DNA of 13,586 bases from CAKSFT01 sp045603125 (GTDB lineage: Bacteria > Bacillota > Clostridia > UBA1381): contig JAZULN010000016.1 in the NCBI GenBank assembly GCA_045603125.1, positions 1-13,586 of the forward strand. The letters run 5' to 3'. Every line of letters begins with the position of its first letter. Positions within the stretch are counted from its first letter, which is position 1. Shown here in pieces: positions 6,243 to 13,586 of this stretch. The translations under genes and the position numbers were made by a program. The notes beneath the pieces were generated by a model. The model was not told the DNA's origin and did no database searches. It was given only the letters and a program-made list of their open reading frames with translations.

Positions 6243-7762
6243 TTTTTTACTTTACTTTAAAGGGCGACTCCCTTAAGCTTTTAGATTTAAAAACCAAGGC
6301 AAAAACAGGAAATGTAAATTCCTATATCTGCAAATTTCAAGCTGACGATGATTGGTCAGGCCTACATGCTTTTGCTTCCTTTAAATCGGGAGATAAAGTC
6401 TATACCGTTGCGTTATCCGATGACTTTTCATGTACTATCCCCTCCGAGCTTTTATTGGAAAGTGGCAAGTTTTTCATCGGGTTATATGCCACAAATTTTA
6501 ACAACGAGAACTTTAAGAGAATATCAACCAACTGGGTCACACTCGACGTTAAAGACGGTGCATATACTGTAGATTCCACCTCACCTGCCATTCCTACTCC
6601 CGATTTCTGGGAAGTTCTTTCTTCTAGAATGATACCGAAAATCGGCGAAAATGGAAATTGGTTTATATGGGATATGGAAGATATGAAATATCAGGATACA
6701 AAGGTTTCAGCGAAAGCTCCGGCAGAGCCAAGCTTGCTAACCGATTTAAGATATCTTTTGAAAAATAATACAATATCCACCGGCTCCTCCATTGAAAATG
6801 TCAATGACTATATTCCAGCCTCTCCGGTGATTGACTACAGGATTGAGGGCAATTCTTATCAGGAAAAATTCCCTACACTCAATGAGGCTCAGAGTATTTC
6901 CTTTGTCGGCAATCCGGTATCCGATACCGATAGCAAATATTTCGGGAAATATCATATTCCTTATACTTTTTCCGGCACGGAACATTCATTATATTTAGAT
7001 GAACCTTTGAGGTCTATAAAGTTTTGCGGAACTAATCAAAACAGTATGATTGGGCAGTATGATTATTTTTCTGATCATATTGATTTTAAAAGCAAGCAGC
7101 TTGTAAGAAATGTAGGTGAATTGATAATTGATGACGTTTCACTCATAGGCGAAGTCGATGACACAGGATTTCTTTCAAACGACAAGCTTTGGGTAAGAAC
7201 CATTTTATCTATCCCCGATATGACAACCCTCCACCCCCTTGGTAAATGGGTTGAGGGAAATATTTTATCAAATCGTTTGCAACCATACAAAAAATCATTG
7301 TCCACCGTCCTCGCTACCGATAACTACATAACGACAATAAACAACCACAACAAATTATTTTTTTACTGGGATTTGAGTCTTTTGGGATTTTCGTATGAAG
7401 TATGTAATAGTACCGATTATTTTATAGAGACGTTGTCAGGCGTATATTACAAGGTAAAAGACGAAAACTCTAATTATCTGACCGATTTTTCTCAAATAAC
7501 AGAACACATATTTAAACTTTACAGCGATAACCCTATAAAAGTTTACTATCCTTTGAGTTCTCCAAAAGTAGAGTCAGTAGAGCTACCTACACTTTTTATG
7601 CCTGAATCGGGCACAGTGGATTTTTCAGTGAATACGGAATTAGTCCCAAGAGAAATTCATCTTAGCTATTGTGTAGACATCACAGAAAAATTTACAGAAC
7701 TAAAGAATAGAGTCGATGATTTAGAAACAGCAGTGCTTTCTATGGGTGCGAATATAGGTTAA
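6239..7762 (+). CDS. phage baseplate / tail-fibre-like protein (BppU-like N terminus)
   Basis: This 507-residue protein has the layout of distal tail proteins of Gram-positive phages. Residues 1 to about 110 form a beta-rich domain like the N terminus of baseplate upper proteins, ending WVTLDVKDGAYT. Next come a Pro-rich linker and the PKIGENGNWFIWD motif (133-145) typical of tail fibres. The long middle region carries YLDEPLRSI followed by a QLVRNVGEL segment, a pattern common in phage tail proteins. Near the end, KVYYPLSSP leads to a short C-terminal coiled coil (EKFTELKNRVDDLETAV, about 483-499), a usual trimerisation element. No signal peptide or membrane span is visible. AGGGGGA precedes the ATG. 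The reading frame is intact, which argues against simple prophage decay. What it binds is unknown. Confidence 0.75.
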   Translation: MIFYFTLKGDSLKLLDLKTKAKTGNVNSYICKFQADDDWSGLHAFASFKSGDKVYTVALSDDFSCTIPSELLLESGKFFIGLYATNFNNENFKRISTNWVTLDVKDGAYTVDSTSPAIPTPDFWEVLSSRMIPKIGENGNWFIWDMEDMKYQDTKVSAKAPAEPSLLTDLRYLLKNNTISTGSSIENVNDYIPASPVIDYRIEGNSYQEKFPTLNEAQSISFVGNPVSDTDSKYFGKYHIPYTFSGTEHSLYLDEPLRSIKFCGTNQNSMIGQYDYFSDHIDFKSKQLVRNVGELIIDDVSLIGEVDDTGFLSNDKLWVRTILSIPDMTTLHPLGKWVEGNILSNRLQPYKKSLSTVLATDNYITTINNHNKLFFYWDLSLLGFSYEVCNSTDYFIETLSGVYYKVKDENSNYLTDFSQITEHIFKLYSDNPIKVYYPLSSPKVESVELPTLFMPESGTVDFSVNTELVPREIHLSYCVDITEKFTELKNRVDDLETAVLSMGANIG

Positions 7763-7781
7763 TAAAGGAAGGTGAATTATT

Positions 7782-7964
7782 ATGTTTAACTATAGAGAAT
7801 TTTTGATGCAAGGATTTATAAATGCAGTTGGCAGACTTGCAGATTATCAGATTATTCTAAATGCCAACGGCTATTTTGAAAAGGGTGTATTGGCAGAATC
7901 CGACCTTGAAATCTTGCAAAATCTAATATGCGAGAAAAATAATTTTGAAAAAGATGCTATCTAA
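7782..7964 (+). CDS. small tail-associated phage-type protein (XkdX-position)
   Basis: A 60-residue protein beginning MFNYREFLMQGFINAVGRL, with a GYFEKGVLAESDLEIL segment. Short proteins of this kind commonly sit directly after the tail-fibre gene in clostridial prophages, in the place of XkdX in Bacillus PBSX; their function is not established. AAAGGAAGGTG lies upstream of the ATG and the gap from the preceding gene is 19 bases, so it belongs to the same operon. The terminator begins within its stop codon. Confidence 0.65.
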   Translation: MFNYREFLMQGFINAVGRLADYQIILNANGYFEKGVLAESDLEILQNLICEKNNFEKDAI

Positions 7965-7991
7965 AAAAACGGGCTAAAAGCCCGTTTTTTT
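7963..7991. terminator. bidirectional terminator between convergent operons
   Basis: A-run plus ACGGGCT (7963-7975), loop AAA and AGCCCGT plus T-run (7979-7991) form a perfect 13-base stem. It overlaps the stop of the 60-residue phage-type gene on the plus strand and abuts the stop of the metal transporter on the minus strand, so it can end both transcripts. Confidence 0.92.
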
Positions 7992-8743
7992 CATCCTAAA
8001 TAAAAGTCAACTAAAAGCATCAAACAAAATCCAACTAAAAGCGAATAAGTCGACGCTCTCTCACACCCGTGAGAGTGAGTCTCAGGAATCATCTCATCAC
8101 TTATGATGTAAAGCATAGTTCCGCCTGCAAAAGCAAGGGCGAAAGGTAAAATTGCATTTGAAATACTAACAGCATAATATCCGATTAATGTGCCTATGAC
8201 CTCTATCACCCCCGTCATAGCGGCAATTAAGAAAGTTTTTTTCTTGCTGATACCCGAGGCAAGCATAGGCCCGATTATTACCATACCCTCAGGGATATTC
8301 TGAAGAGCTATTCCTCCCGCAATCGTCAAGGCCTCCATAGTATTTCCCGTGCCAAACCCAACGCCTGCCGCAATTCCTTCAGGGAAATTATGTATCGCGA
8401 TTGCTAAAACAAAAAGCATAACCTTATCGGCTCTTGAGTTTTTTCCGCCGTCTTCACACTTTCCCTTTACATTGTGAAGATGTGGCACAAATCTGTCAAT
8501 TAAATTCAAAATCAAAGCACCGGAAAAAACGCCTAAAACCGTAGTTAGGGCTGCATAGTTTTGTCCACTCTCAATAGATGGCAAAATAAGACCTATAACC
8601 GCTGCGGCAAGCATCACACCAGCAGCAAAACTCAAAACCACATCACTGAATTTATGGGATATATTCTTAAAAATCATGCCGATAATAGCACCAACTAAAG
8701 TTGCACCGCCAACGCCCAGTGCAGTTAAAAACACCATATCCAT
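7991..8743 (-). CDS. ZIP-family divalent metal transporter (ZupT/GufA-like)
   Basis: An inner-membrane importer of zinc or related divalent metals, by family. The 250-residue protein shows about eight hydrophobic segments (roughly 3-24, 34-55, 64-83, 107-126, 136-160, 169-191, 197-217, 230-248). The two diagnostic metal-site motifs are intact: HNFPEG (His118 to Glu122) and QNIPEG (Gln148 to Glu152). A His-containing loop (PHLH, 87-90) and a short HSHG (233-236) may bind metal. The start follows the phosphatase stop directly, with GGAGGTG inside the end of that gene. Metal preference cannot be read from the sequence, and no Zur- or MntR-like operator was seen. Confidence 0.93.
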   Translation of the reverse strand: MDMVFLTALGVGGATLVGAIIGMIFKNISHKFSDVVLSFAAGVMLAAAVIGLILPSIESGQNYAALTTVLGVFSGALILNLIDRFVPHLHNVKGKCEDGGKNSRADKVMLFVLAIAIHNFPEGIAAGVGFGTGNTMEALTIAGGIALQNIPEGMVIIGPMLASGISKKKTFLIAAMTGVIEVIGTLIGYYAVSISNAILPFALAFAGGTMLYIISDEMIPETHSHGCERASTYSLLVGFCLMLLVDFYLG

Positions 8744-9202
8744 TTATAGCACCTCCAAAATGCCCAAAAGGCTCTTTAAAATATCGTTATATGTCCCTGA
8801 AAAGTCCCCCGAATACCACGGGTCTGCGATATCGCCTGAATTTCCGGCATAGGTCATTAGTTTTTTAACTTTTCCCTGACCGTCATCACCAAAAATTCTC
8901 AGGGTATTCTGAACATTTCTATCGTCCATACACAAAAACAAATCATACTTTTCGTAATCCTTTTTTTTAAGCTGTACGGCTCTTTTCCCTTCACAGGAAA
9001 TGCCGTGTTTTAAAAGCTCTCGTTCTGCTGGCGGATAGACAGGATTTCCGATACCGTTATAGATTTCCTCACTGCTCGTTGCAGAAGATGATACATAAAA
9101 ATCCTTTTCACGACCCCTTTTTTTCAAGAGATCTAAAAACATAAATTCCGCCATTGGACTTCTGCAGATATTTCCGTGGCATACAAACATAATTTTTATC
9201 AT
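8744..9202 (-). CDS. low-molecular-weight protein tyrosine phosphatase
   Basis: A cytoplasmic phosphatase of the LMW-PTP / arsenate-reductase-like family, 152 residues, the usual length. The P-loop CHGNICRS starts at residue 8, giving nucleophile Cys8 and Arg14 (C-X5-R). The general acid is Asp127 in the DPWY motif. Both catalytic parts are intact, so activity on phosphotyrosine or small aryl phosphates is expected; the in vivo substrate is unknown and no tyrosine kinase gene is nearby. The start ATG directly follows the stop of the restored sfsA frame, and the stop abuts the transporter start, so it sits in the middle of a tightly packed operon. Confidence 0.95.
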   Translation of the reverse strand: MIKIMFVCHGNICRSPMAEFMFLDLLKKRGREKDFYVSSSATSSEEIYNGIGNPVYPPAERELLKHGISCEGKRAVQLKKKDYEKYDLFLCMDDRNVQNTLRIFGDDGQGKVKKLMTYAGNSGDIADPWYSGDFSGTYNDILKSLLGILEVL

Positions 9203-9918
9203 TTATACTCTTACCTCAATTCCCCCTGAAATTTCAAGCGACTCCGCCGTCACCCGGCACTCATATGCCAGTATGTTTACTCCCTCTTCCTTCGCAATCT
9301 TTAATGCATCACAAAACTCAGGGTGACGCTCATAATTTGGCTCAAACCAAGTCATCCCCGCCATCTGGATTACAAAAATGACATAGGTATTATACCCCTG
9401 ATTTTTTAAACCAATCAGTTCTTTATATGCTTTATTCCACGAACAGTAGGCGCATCAGGAAATGACGCAACCCGGTTATTTTCCAAGGTGACACCTTTAA
9501 CTTCGATATATCCTTCCCTTCCATTTTTATCCCTTACATAAAAATCAAGTCTTGACTCACCAAAGATGGCCTCGGGTTTTATAAATTCCAACTCATCCAT
9601 ATCGGAAAGCTTAATTTTTCCGTTTTTTAAAGCTTCATATACCACCTTATTGGGAGCTTGCGAATCCATATTTACCATAAGGATTTTGCCGTTTTCCACA
9701 ACTTTTTCAACACCAATTAACGAAAACTCACACTTTCTTTTGCCTAAATTTTCACGAAAATCCTCAAGATAAACTGTTGCCCCGGGAACTAAAAGTTCTC
9801 GACATCTGCCTGTATTTTTCACATGGACATCGAAATTTTCACCTTCAAAATTCACCTTCGCAATAAATCTATTGGGTCGTTCCAAAAATCTGGCCCTTAC
9901 TATTTTTTCATATTTCAC
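9203..9918 (-). pseudogene. sfsA: sfsA homologue broken by a one-base frameshift
   Basis: SfsA-family protein (sugar fermentation stimulation protein A; nuclease-like fold, cellular role unclear). The frame starting at a GTG (9918) reads 167 residues and includes FIAKVNFEG, the GRCRELLVPG motif, and the putative metal-site residues D125 and EVK (139-141), but ends abruptly after RGIKHIKN. The missing C terminus lies immediately downstream in another frame: ELIGLKNQGY, then VIFVIQMAGM, FEPNYERHPEF and AYECRVT, ending at 9203. One extra A in the A-run at 9422-9424 would restore about 238 residues, the normal length. Either the gene is a fresh pseudogene or the base was lost in sequencing. The start overlaps the YolD-like gene by 11 bases, with AGGGGAG upstream. 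Confidence 0.9.
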
Positions 9919-10327
9919 TAAAAAACTCCCCTAAATCAAGTTCTAAAATACTATTTATATCAATCTCTTCGCCCGACATAAATACTATAACCTTTTTATA
10001 CTCATTTATCTTTTTTACCCGGTCTTTTATAGTTACATACTCTCCGCCCTCTTTTTTCTCATCGGGCTTAAAATATGTAATTCTAATCTGGGGGTGGGCT
10101 GATATATTCTCAATTACTTTTGAGAGTTTATCGTTAATCTTTAAAATTTCATACTCGTCAAGCTCTGTCACACTGTCGGTTAGCCTTGCAGTTTCCTTTA
10201 CCGCATCATCGTGACCGGTAAGTGCTGCAAATGGCGCGAACTGACAGGCACGCATAGACTTTTCCATTCTCGGATGCTTTTTTGAAGTATGATGCGGTAA
10301 ATTTATTATATCATCATAATTTGTCAT
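9908..10327 (-). CDS. YolD-like protein, partner of the Y-family polymerase
   Basis: A 139-residue protein of the YolD-like family, which in Firmicutes is typically encoded beside Y-family polymerases of the UvrX/YqjW type. Recognisable parts are the N-terminal HHTSKKHPRMEKSMRACQFA segment with APFAALTGHDD (about 31-41), a helical middle (ELDEYEILKINDKLSKVIE), and a C-terminal beta-rich half with a KINEYKKVIVF strand. Its molecular role is not settled; it is thought to act with the polymerase. The start overlaps the polymerase stop as ATGA, with GGAGGG eight bases upstream inside the polymerase gene. That coupling supports a shared function. No transmembrane segment. Confidence 0.88.
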   Translation of the reverse strand: MTNYDDIINLPHHTSKKHPRMEKSMRACQFAPFAALTGHDDAVKETARLTDSVTELDEYEILKINDKLSKVIENISAHPQIRITYFKPDEKKEGGEYVTIKDRVKKINEYKKVIVFMSGEEIDINSILELDLGEFFSEI

Positions 10328-11826
10328 GCCTTATGCCCTCCAATCTGGGCATTTCGCTCAAGAGTTGTCGCACCTTCTTTTAGGTTCATGCCTTTATAAA
10401 CCGCATTTTTTCCAAACTTATTTTTTATATCTATCATAGCTTTCTGGATGCGATTTTCCCTGTTTAGCTCCTCTTCCAGTTTCTTTTCATCCGCCTCAAT
10501 CTTATCATAATCGGTAAGAAGATCAAACTGGACAAAGCCTTTATGCTTTTTGATTTTATCCGCTCTCACCACATTATTACATACCACATTCAAACGTCTT
10601 ACCGTGAGGTTTTTATCTACGATTTTATCAAAAAGCTCCATAACCGCCTTTAAAATCAGCTTGGTAGAGGATGTTTCACGGTCTAGGTTCGCGGTACCAT
10701 GGGCGTGTTTTGGAATCTTTCTCCCGTAATGGTCAATGCTTACTTCACCTTTATAGGAGCTATTTTTATCTATATTTTCTCTGTCATAACCCACCGTCAG
10801 GACCATTTGCTTTGTAACAAGACCCTTTTCGACCAGGTCAAGTACCAAAAGCTCGGTCATCTCACGACAAATCAGCTTTGCTTTTTCAAAATCATATGGA
10901 CAATGCAAGACCTGTCCTGACCCCATACTTGTCGACTCAGGCTCATATGCCTTGACCTCTGAAATCGTGCAAGGCTCCCAACCCCACGCATGGTCAATTA
11001 AAAGCTCAGCGTTAACTCCAAAAAGCTTATAAAGCCTGTCCTCCATGCGTTCATTCAGCGACGCCCTTGCAATATCGCCCATTGTATAAAATCCATTATC
11101 TTCCAGTTTTTTGGAATACCCCTTTCCCACTCGCCAAAAATCGGTAAGGGGTCTATGATCCCATAGTTCACGCCTATAGCTGATCTCATCGAGTTCGGCA
11201 ATTCGCACGCCGTCTTTATCAGCTTTTGTTTTCTTTGCAACTATATCCATAGCAATCTTGGCAAGATACATATTAGTGCCAATACCAGCCGTTGCCGTAA
11301 TGCCCGTTTCTTTTAAGACATCCTTTATTATCTTCATTGCAAGATCGTGTGGCGTCAGGTTATAAGTGTTTAAATAGTTAGTAATATCAATGAACACCTC
11401 GTCGATTGAATAAACATGGATATCCTCAGGGGCTATGTATTTTAGGTATATGCTATAGATTTTTGTGCTATATTTCATATACTCTGCCATTCTCGGCGGT
11501 GCAATAATATATGAAACCGCAAGCTCCGGCTCTTTTCTAAGGCGGTTATAGTCATAACTCTCACCCTGGAGTTTTCCGGACGGTGCGAGTTTTTCCCGCT
11601 CTTTATTTACATACCTCACCCTTGAAATCACCTCAAAAAGTCGGGGTCTGCCCGGTATTCCAAAGGATTTTAATGAAGGCGACACCGCAAGACAGATAGT
11701 CTTTTCGGTTCTTGATTTATCTGCCACAACTAAATTGGTGGTCATTGGGTCAAGGCCCCGTTCGATACACTCAACCGAGGCATAAAAAGATTTTAAGTCA
11801 ATACAAAGATAACGTCTGTTTTCCAT
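10324..11826 (-). CDS. Y-family translesion DNA polymerase (UvrX / UmuC-DinB type)
   Basis: An error-prone polymerase that copies past damaged bases. Numbering from the ATG at 11826, which has AAAGGAGG seven bases upstream, gives 500 residues. The palm motifs are complete: Asp10 in CIDLKSFYASVE, with Tyr15 at the steric-gate position, and the SIDE motif with Asp142 and Glu143. A helix-hairpin-helix-like stretch follows (DFWRVGKGYSKKLEDNGFYT), then the little-finger domain. A charged C-terminal tail (EEELNRENRIQKAMIDIKNK, then ATTLERNAQIGGHKA) is common in clostridial members, which are longer than the roughly 410-residue Bacillus proteins. An in-frame ATG at 11868 would overlap the preceding gene and lacks a ribosome site. 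No SOS box was found upstream. Confidence 0.95.
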   Translation of the reverse strand: MENRRYLCIDLKSFYASVECIERGLDPMTTNLVVADKSRTEKTICLAVSPSLKSFGIPGRPRLFEVISRVRYVNKEREKLAPSGKLQGESYDYNRLRKEPELAVSYIIAPPRMAEYMKYSTKIYSIYLKYIAPEDIHVYSIDEVFIDITNYLNTYNLTPHDLAMKIIKDVLKETGITATAGIGTNMYLAKIAMDIVAKKTKADKDGVRIAELDEISYRRELWDHRPLTDFWRVGKGYSKKLEDNGFYTMGDIARASLNERMEDRLYKLFGVNAELLIDHAWGWEPCTISEVKAYEPESTSMGSGQVLHCPYDFEKAKLICREMTELLVLDLVEKGLVTKQMVLTVGYDRENIDKNSSYKGEVSIDHYGRKIPKHAHGTANLDRETSSTKLILKAVMELFDKIVDKNLTVRRLNVVCNNVVRADKIKKHKGFVQFDLLTDYDKIEADEKKLEEELNRENRIQKAMIDIKNKFGKNAVYKGMNLKEGATTLERNAQIGGHKA

Positions 11827-11858
11827 TTTAATGCCTCCTTTGGTAGTGGTTGTAAGGT

Positions 11859-12284
11859 TTAGGTGCATGTCTTTTTCTGTTTATAAAAGCTTATAACACC
11901 TGCTATAATACATCCAACAGTGCAAGATACTATATATGATGAAGACATGCCTAATATCATAAATCCCTCACCTAAATTAAACTCTCGAAATCCCGTTAAA
12001 CTTTTATGTATCATCATATCAATTAGTAGGTTATTCCATATAAAAAGAAAACAACAGGATGAAAGAAAGCAAATCCCCAATGATTTAAAAAATTCCATCA
12101 ATGAATTTCTTATTAGCAAAAAAGCAAGAGCAACACCCGGTAATGCAGGCAAAATCAGAAGTATTGTAAGTTGAATGGTTGCATAACTTTCATTATATTC
12201 CCCAAAAAGCAACATTAAATGTGCTACGAAATAAAAGAACAAAAGAGAACATATTCCTATTAAGATATTTTTCGTTATTTTCAT
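11859..12284 (-). CDS. small four-span membrane protein of unknown function
   Basis: I do not recognise this 141-residue protein. It has four hydrophobic segments: about 7-28 (ILIGICSLLFFYFVAHLMLL), 36-61, 68-91 with two adjacent Cys, and 108-133, ending in a basic tail KQKKTCT. The first segment follows a Lys-rich N terminus, so the N terminus is probably cytoplasmic. AAAGGAG lies seven bases before the ATG. It is 32 bases upstream of the polymerase start on the same strand and may be the first gene of that operon. No enzymatic motif is visible; the short spans suggest a structural or sensing role, but that is a guess. Confidence 0.7.
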   Translation of the reverse strand: MKITKNILIGICSLLFFYFVAHLMLLFGEYNESYATIQLTILLILPALPGVALAFLLIRNSLMEFFKSLGICFLSSCCFLFIWNNLLIDMMIHKSLTGFREFNLGEGFMILGMSSSYIVSCTVGCIIAGVISFYKQKKTCT

Positions 12285-12304
12285 TTTGCTACTCCTTTCG
12301 CAAT

Positions 12305-12333
12305 ATTCGACATATCCATGTTCCTCACGTCAA
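12305..12333 (-). promoter_or_regulatory. candidate promoter for the membrane-protein / polymerase operon
   Basis: On the minus strand TTGACG (12328-12333) lies 17 bases upstream of TCGAAT (12305-12310). The -35 box is near consensus and the -10 box matches at four of six positions. It would start about 14 bases before the coding region. No LexA-type GAAC-N4-GTTC box overlaps it. Confidence 0.4.
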
Positions 12334-12347
12334 GCCAGAGCAAAAAA

Positions 12348-13586
12348 TCATGTACTAACTGAATAATCCTTCTTAAATCCGTGTGCCCCATAAATTTGCC
12401 ATTTACCTACACCCAGTCTTTGCATTATCGCCTTTCGTTCTTCTGCGCAAAGCTCAGAGTTTGTATCAACAGATGTCATAAGTATAGGAGCATATTGGTT
12501 GTATTCCGCCTGTTCCCGCGTTAATCCGTGGACATTAATATAAATATCCCCGGTAATTGCAATATGATTTCGATAGTCAATAAGAACTATTTCTCCGGGA
12601 AGATGTCCGCCTTGCCCCTCATACACTTCAAAATGAAGTTCTCCGAAATCGAAAAAACCAATTTGAGTAAGAGGTTCTTCTGGATTTTCCACATCGTCCC
12701 ACAATGTTGTAACCTTATCAGGAGTTACCGTTTTATATGAGGTAAGTAATTTGCAAATATTAATATAAGGTTTGTGCAGGGCATTTTCCTCCCTGTATCC
12801 ATTTTTCCCATCATGTTCTTTGTTTAAGCACATTGCGGTTTTATGACTGGCAATAATCTCGTCAAACAGTGGCAATAGTCCGCAATGGTCAACATCGGCA
12901 TGCGTTATAAGTATAGTTTTTTTAATTTTATCAAATTCAGGTATAATCTCTTTAAATACGCTTAACATTTCTTCTTTATAGCAAGCATAACCGCTGTCTA
13001 TAAACAAATATTTTCTGTCGCTGTTTATAATGATTGTATTACTTCCGCAAGGAGGTTCTATCAATACTATCTCGGTTTTTTCAGTAATTTTGTGTTTGGT
13101 TATACGTGGAGAAAAATTCCTTCCTTTCGAAGCACCAAGCAGTTCTGCAAATTTGCTGATACTGTCAAAGGTGCGATATGGAGACAACCCCTGTTCGTCC
13201 AATGTCTGCATAGCAAGATTTACATGTACTAAAAGTTCTTTGCTTATATCAGTAGTTAAACCCATAATCTGAGCCAAACCCATAACATATGTATTGTAAA
13301 AAATACTGTTATCATAAACCTTCTCTGAGCTATTATAGTCTATCATTCGAACTTTACATATTTTTTCAACTTCCTTCAAAAATTCAGATATTTTTTGCGA
13401 ATCATCAACATATAAGCCCATCTTAAAATACTGATAATTTGTCCCATTCTCTTGTGAACTTATATATGATATATTAAAGTTAAATTTGTTAATGAGAGTC
13501 AAAACAACCGTAACACTACCTGGAACATCCTTCAGACAAAACTCCAATAAAACAATGCTTGTTTTTGAGTTATTATTTTGAAGATA
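12348..13586 (-). CDS. ACT-like domain fused to metallo-beta-lactamase-fold hydrolase (5' end outside window)
   Basis: The frame stays open to the window edge, so the true start lies beyond 13586. The TTG at 13547 is internal to the first strand of the N-terminal domain (SIVLLEFCLKDVPGSV), and its position is used here as residue 1. The first 65 residues or so resemble an ACT regulatory domain, often a small-ligand sensor: a strand, then DVPGSVTVVLTLIN, then strands and a second helix SEFLKEVEKI. From about 155 there is a metallo-beta-lactamase fold with HADVDH (216-221), GGH (His315), TGD (Asp334) and a late GAHG (His389), a complete-looking two-metal site. The HxDxDH form, rather than HxHxDH, occurs in several subgroups. 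No signal peptide is seen in the visible part. Substrate unknown. Confidence 0.85.
   Translation of the reverse strand, partial: YLQNNNSKTSIVLLEFCLKDVPGSVTVVLTLINKFNFNISYISSQENGTNYQYFKMGLYVDDSQKISEFLKEVEKICKVRMIDYNSSEKVYDNSIFYNTYVMGLAQIMGLTTDISKELLVHVNLAMQTLDEQGLSPYRTFDSISKFAELLGASKGRNFSPRITKHKITEKTEIVLIEPPCGSNTIIINSDRKYLFIDSGYACYKEEMLSVFKEIIPEFDKIKKTILITHADVDHCGLLPLFDEIIASHKTAMCLNKEHDGKNGYREENALHKPYINICKLLTSYKTVTPDKVTTLWDDVENPEEPLTQIGFFDFGELHFEVYEGQGGHLPGEIVLIDYRNHIAITGDIYINVHGLTREQAEYNQYAPILMTSVDTNSELCAEERKAIMQRLGVGKWQIYGAHGFKKDYSVST

Noticed and set aside
11827..11868. An upstream ATG that would lengthen the polymerase by 14 residues.
   Set aside because: It overlaps the membrane-protein gene and has no ribosome site, whereas the ATG at 11826 has AAAGGAGG at ideal spacing just before the conserved motif CIDLKSFYASVE.
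11827..12347. An SOS (LexA) operator upstream of the polymerase operon.
   Set aside because: I looked for GAAC-N4-GTTC-like boxes on both strands and found only a single GAAC half-site near 12320.
13545..13547. TTG as the start of the metallo-beta-lactamase gene.
   Set aside because: The frame remains open to the window edge, and the residues upstream (SIVLL) complete the first strand of the ACT-like domain, so the start is outside the window.

Overview
The window looks like chromosomal DNA of a low-GC Gram-positive anaerobe, most likely class Clostridia from a gut or rumen community. The grounds are AT-rich intergenic DNA, strong AGGAGG-type ribosome sites, sigma-A type promoters, a YolD/Y-family polymerase pair, and phage structural families of the clostridial kind. 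No closer placement is justified from the sequence alone.

Layout. 66-740 (-) is an alpha/beta-hydrolase esterase. The gene-free stretch 771-1184 holds a mosaic intergenic repeat (894-1099) in which GCGATATA-type boxes are mirrored by TATATCGC-type boxes with small hairpins between them; a good minus-strand promoter reads into it, and the carB terminator lies at its right end. 1185-5439 (-) is carAB, carbamoyl-phosphate synthase. Its small subunit has lost the glutaminase nucleophile (Ser242 instead of Cys) and the catalytic His (Ile324), so the enzyme is predicted to use free ammonia. 5440-5918 is a divergent control region: the carA promoter and a palindrome-rich leader on the left, and on the right a second promoter, a 15/16 inverted repeat flanking it, and a structured 5' leader.

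5919-7964 (+) is a compact three-gene operon made only of phage-structure families: a head-tail-connector-like protein, a 507-residue baseplate/tail-fibre-like protein and a 60-residue tail-associated-type protein. It has its own promoter, leader and terminator, and no other phage gene is present. This orphan module is the best candidate here for an undescribed system.

7991-12284 (-) is a run of tightly spaced genes: a small membrane protein, a Y-family translesion polymerase, a YolD-like partner, sfsA broken by a one-base frameshift, a low-molecular-weight protein tyrosine phosphatase and a ZIP-family metal transporter. Overlaps and abutting stops and starts suggest an operon transcribed toward the shared terminator at 7963-7991. 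The window ends in a gene truncated by its right edge (12348-13586, -) that joins an N-terminal ACT-like domain to a metallo-beta-lactamase fold.
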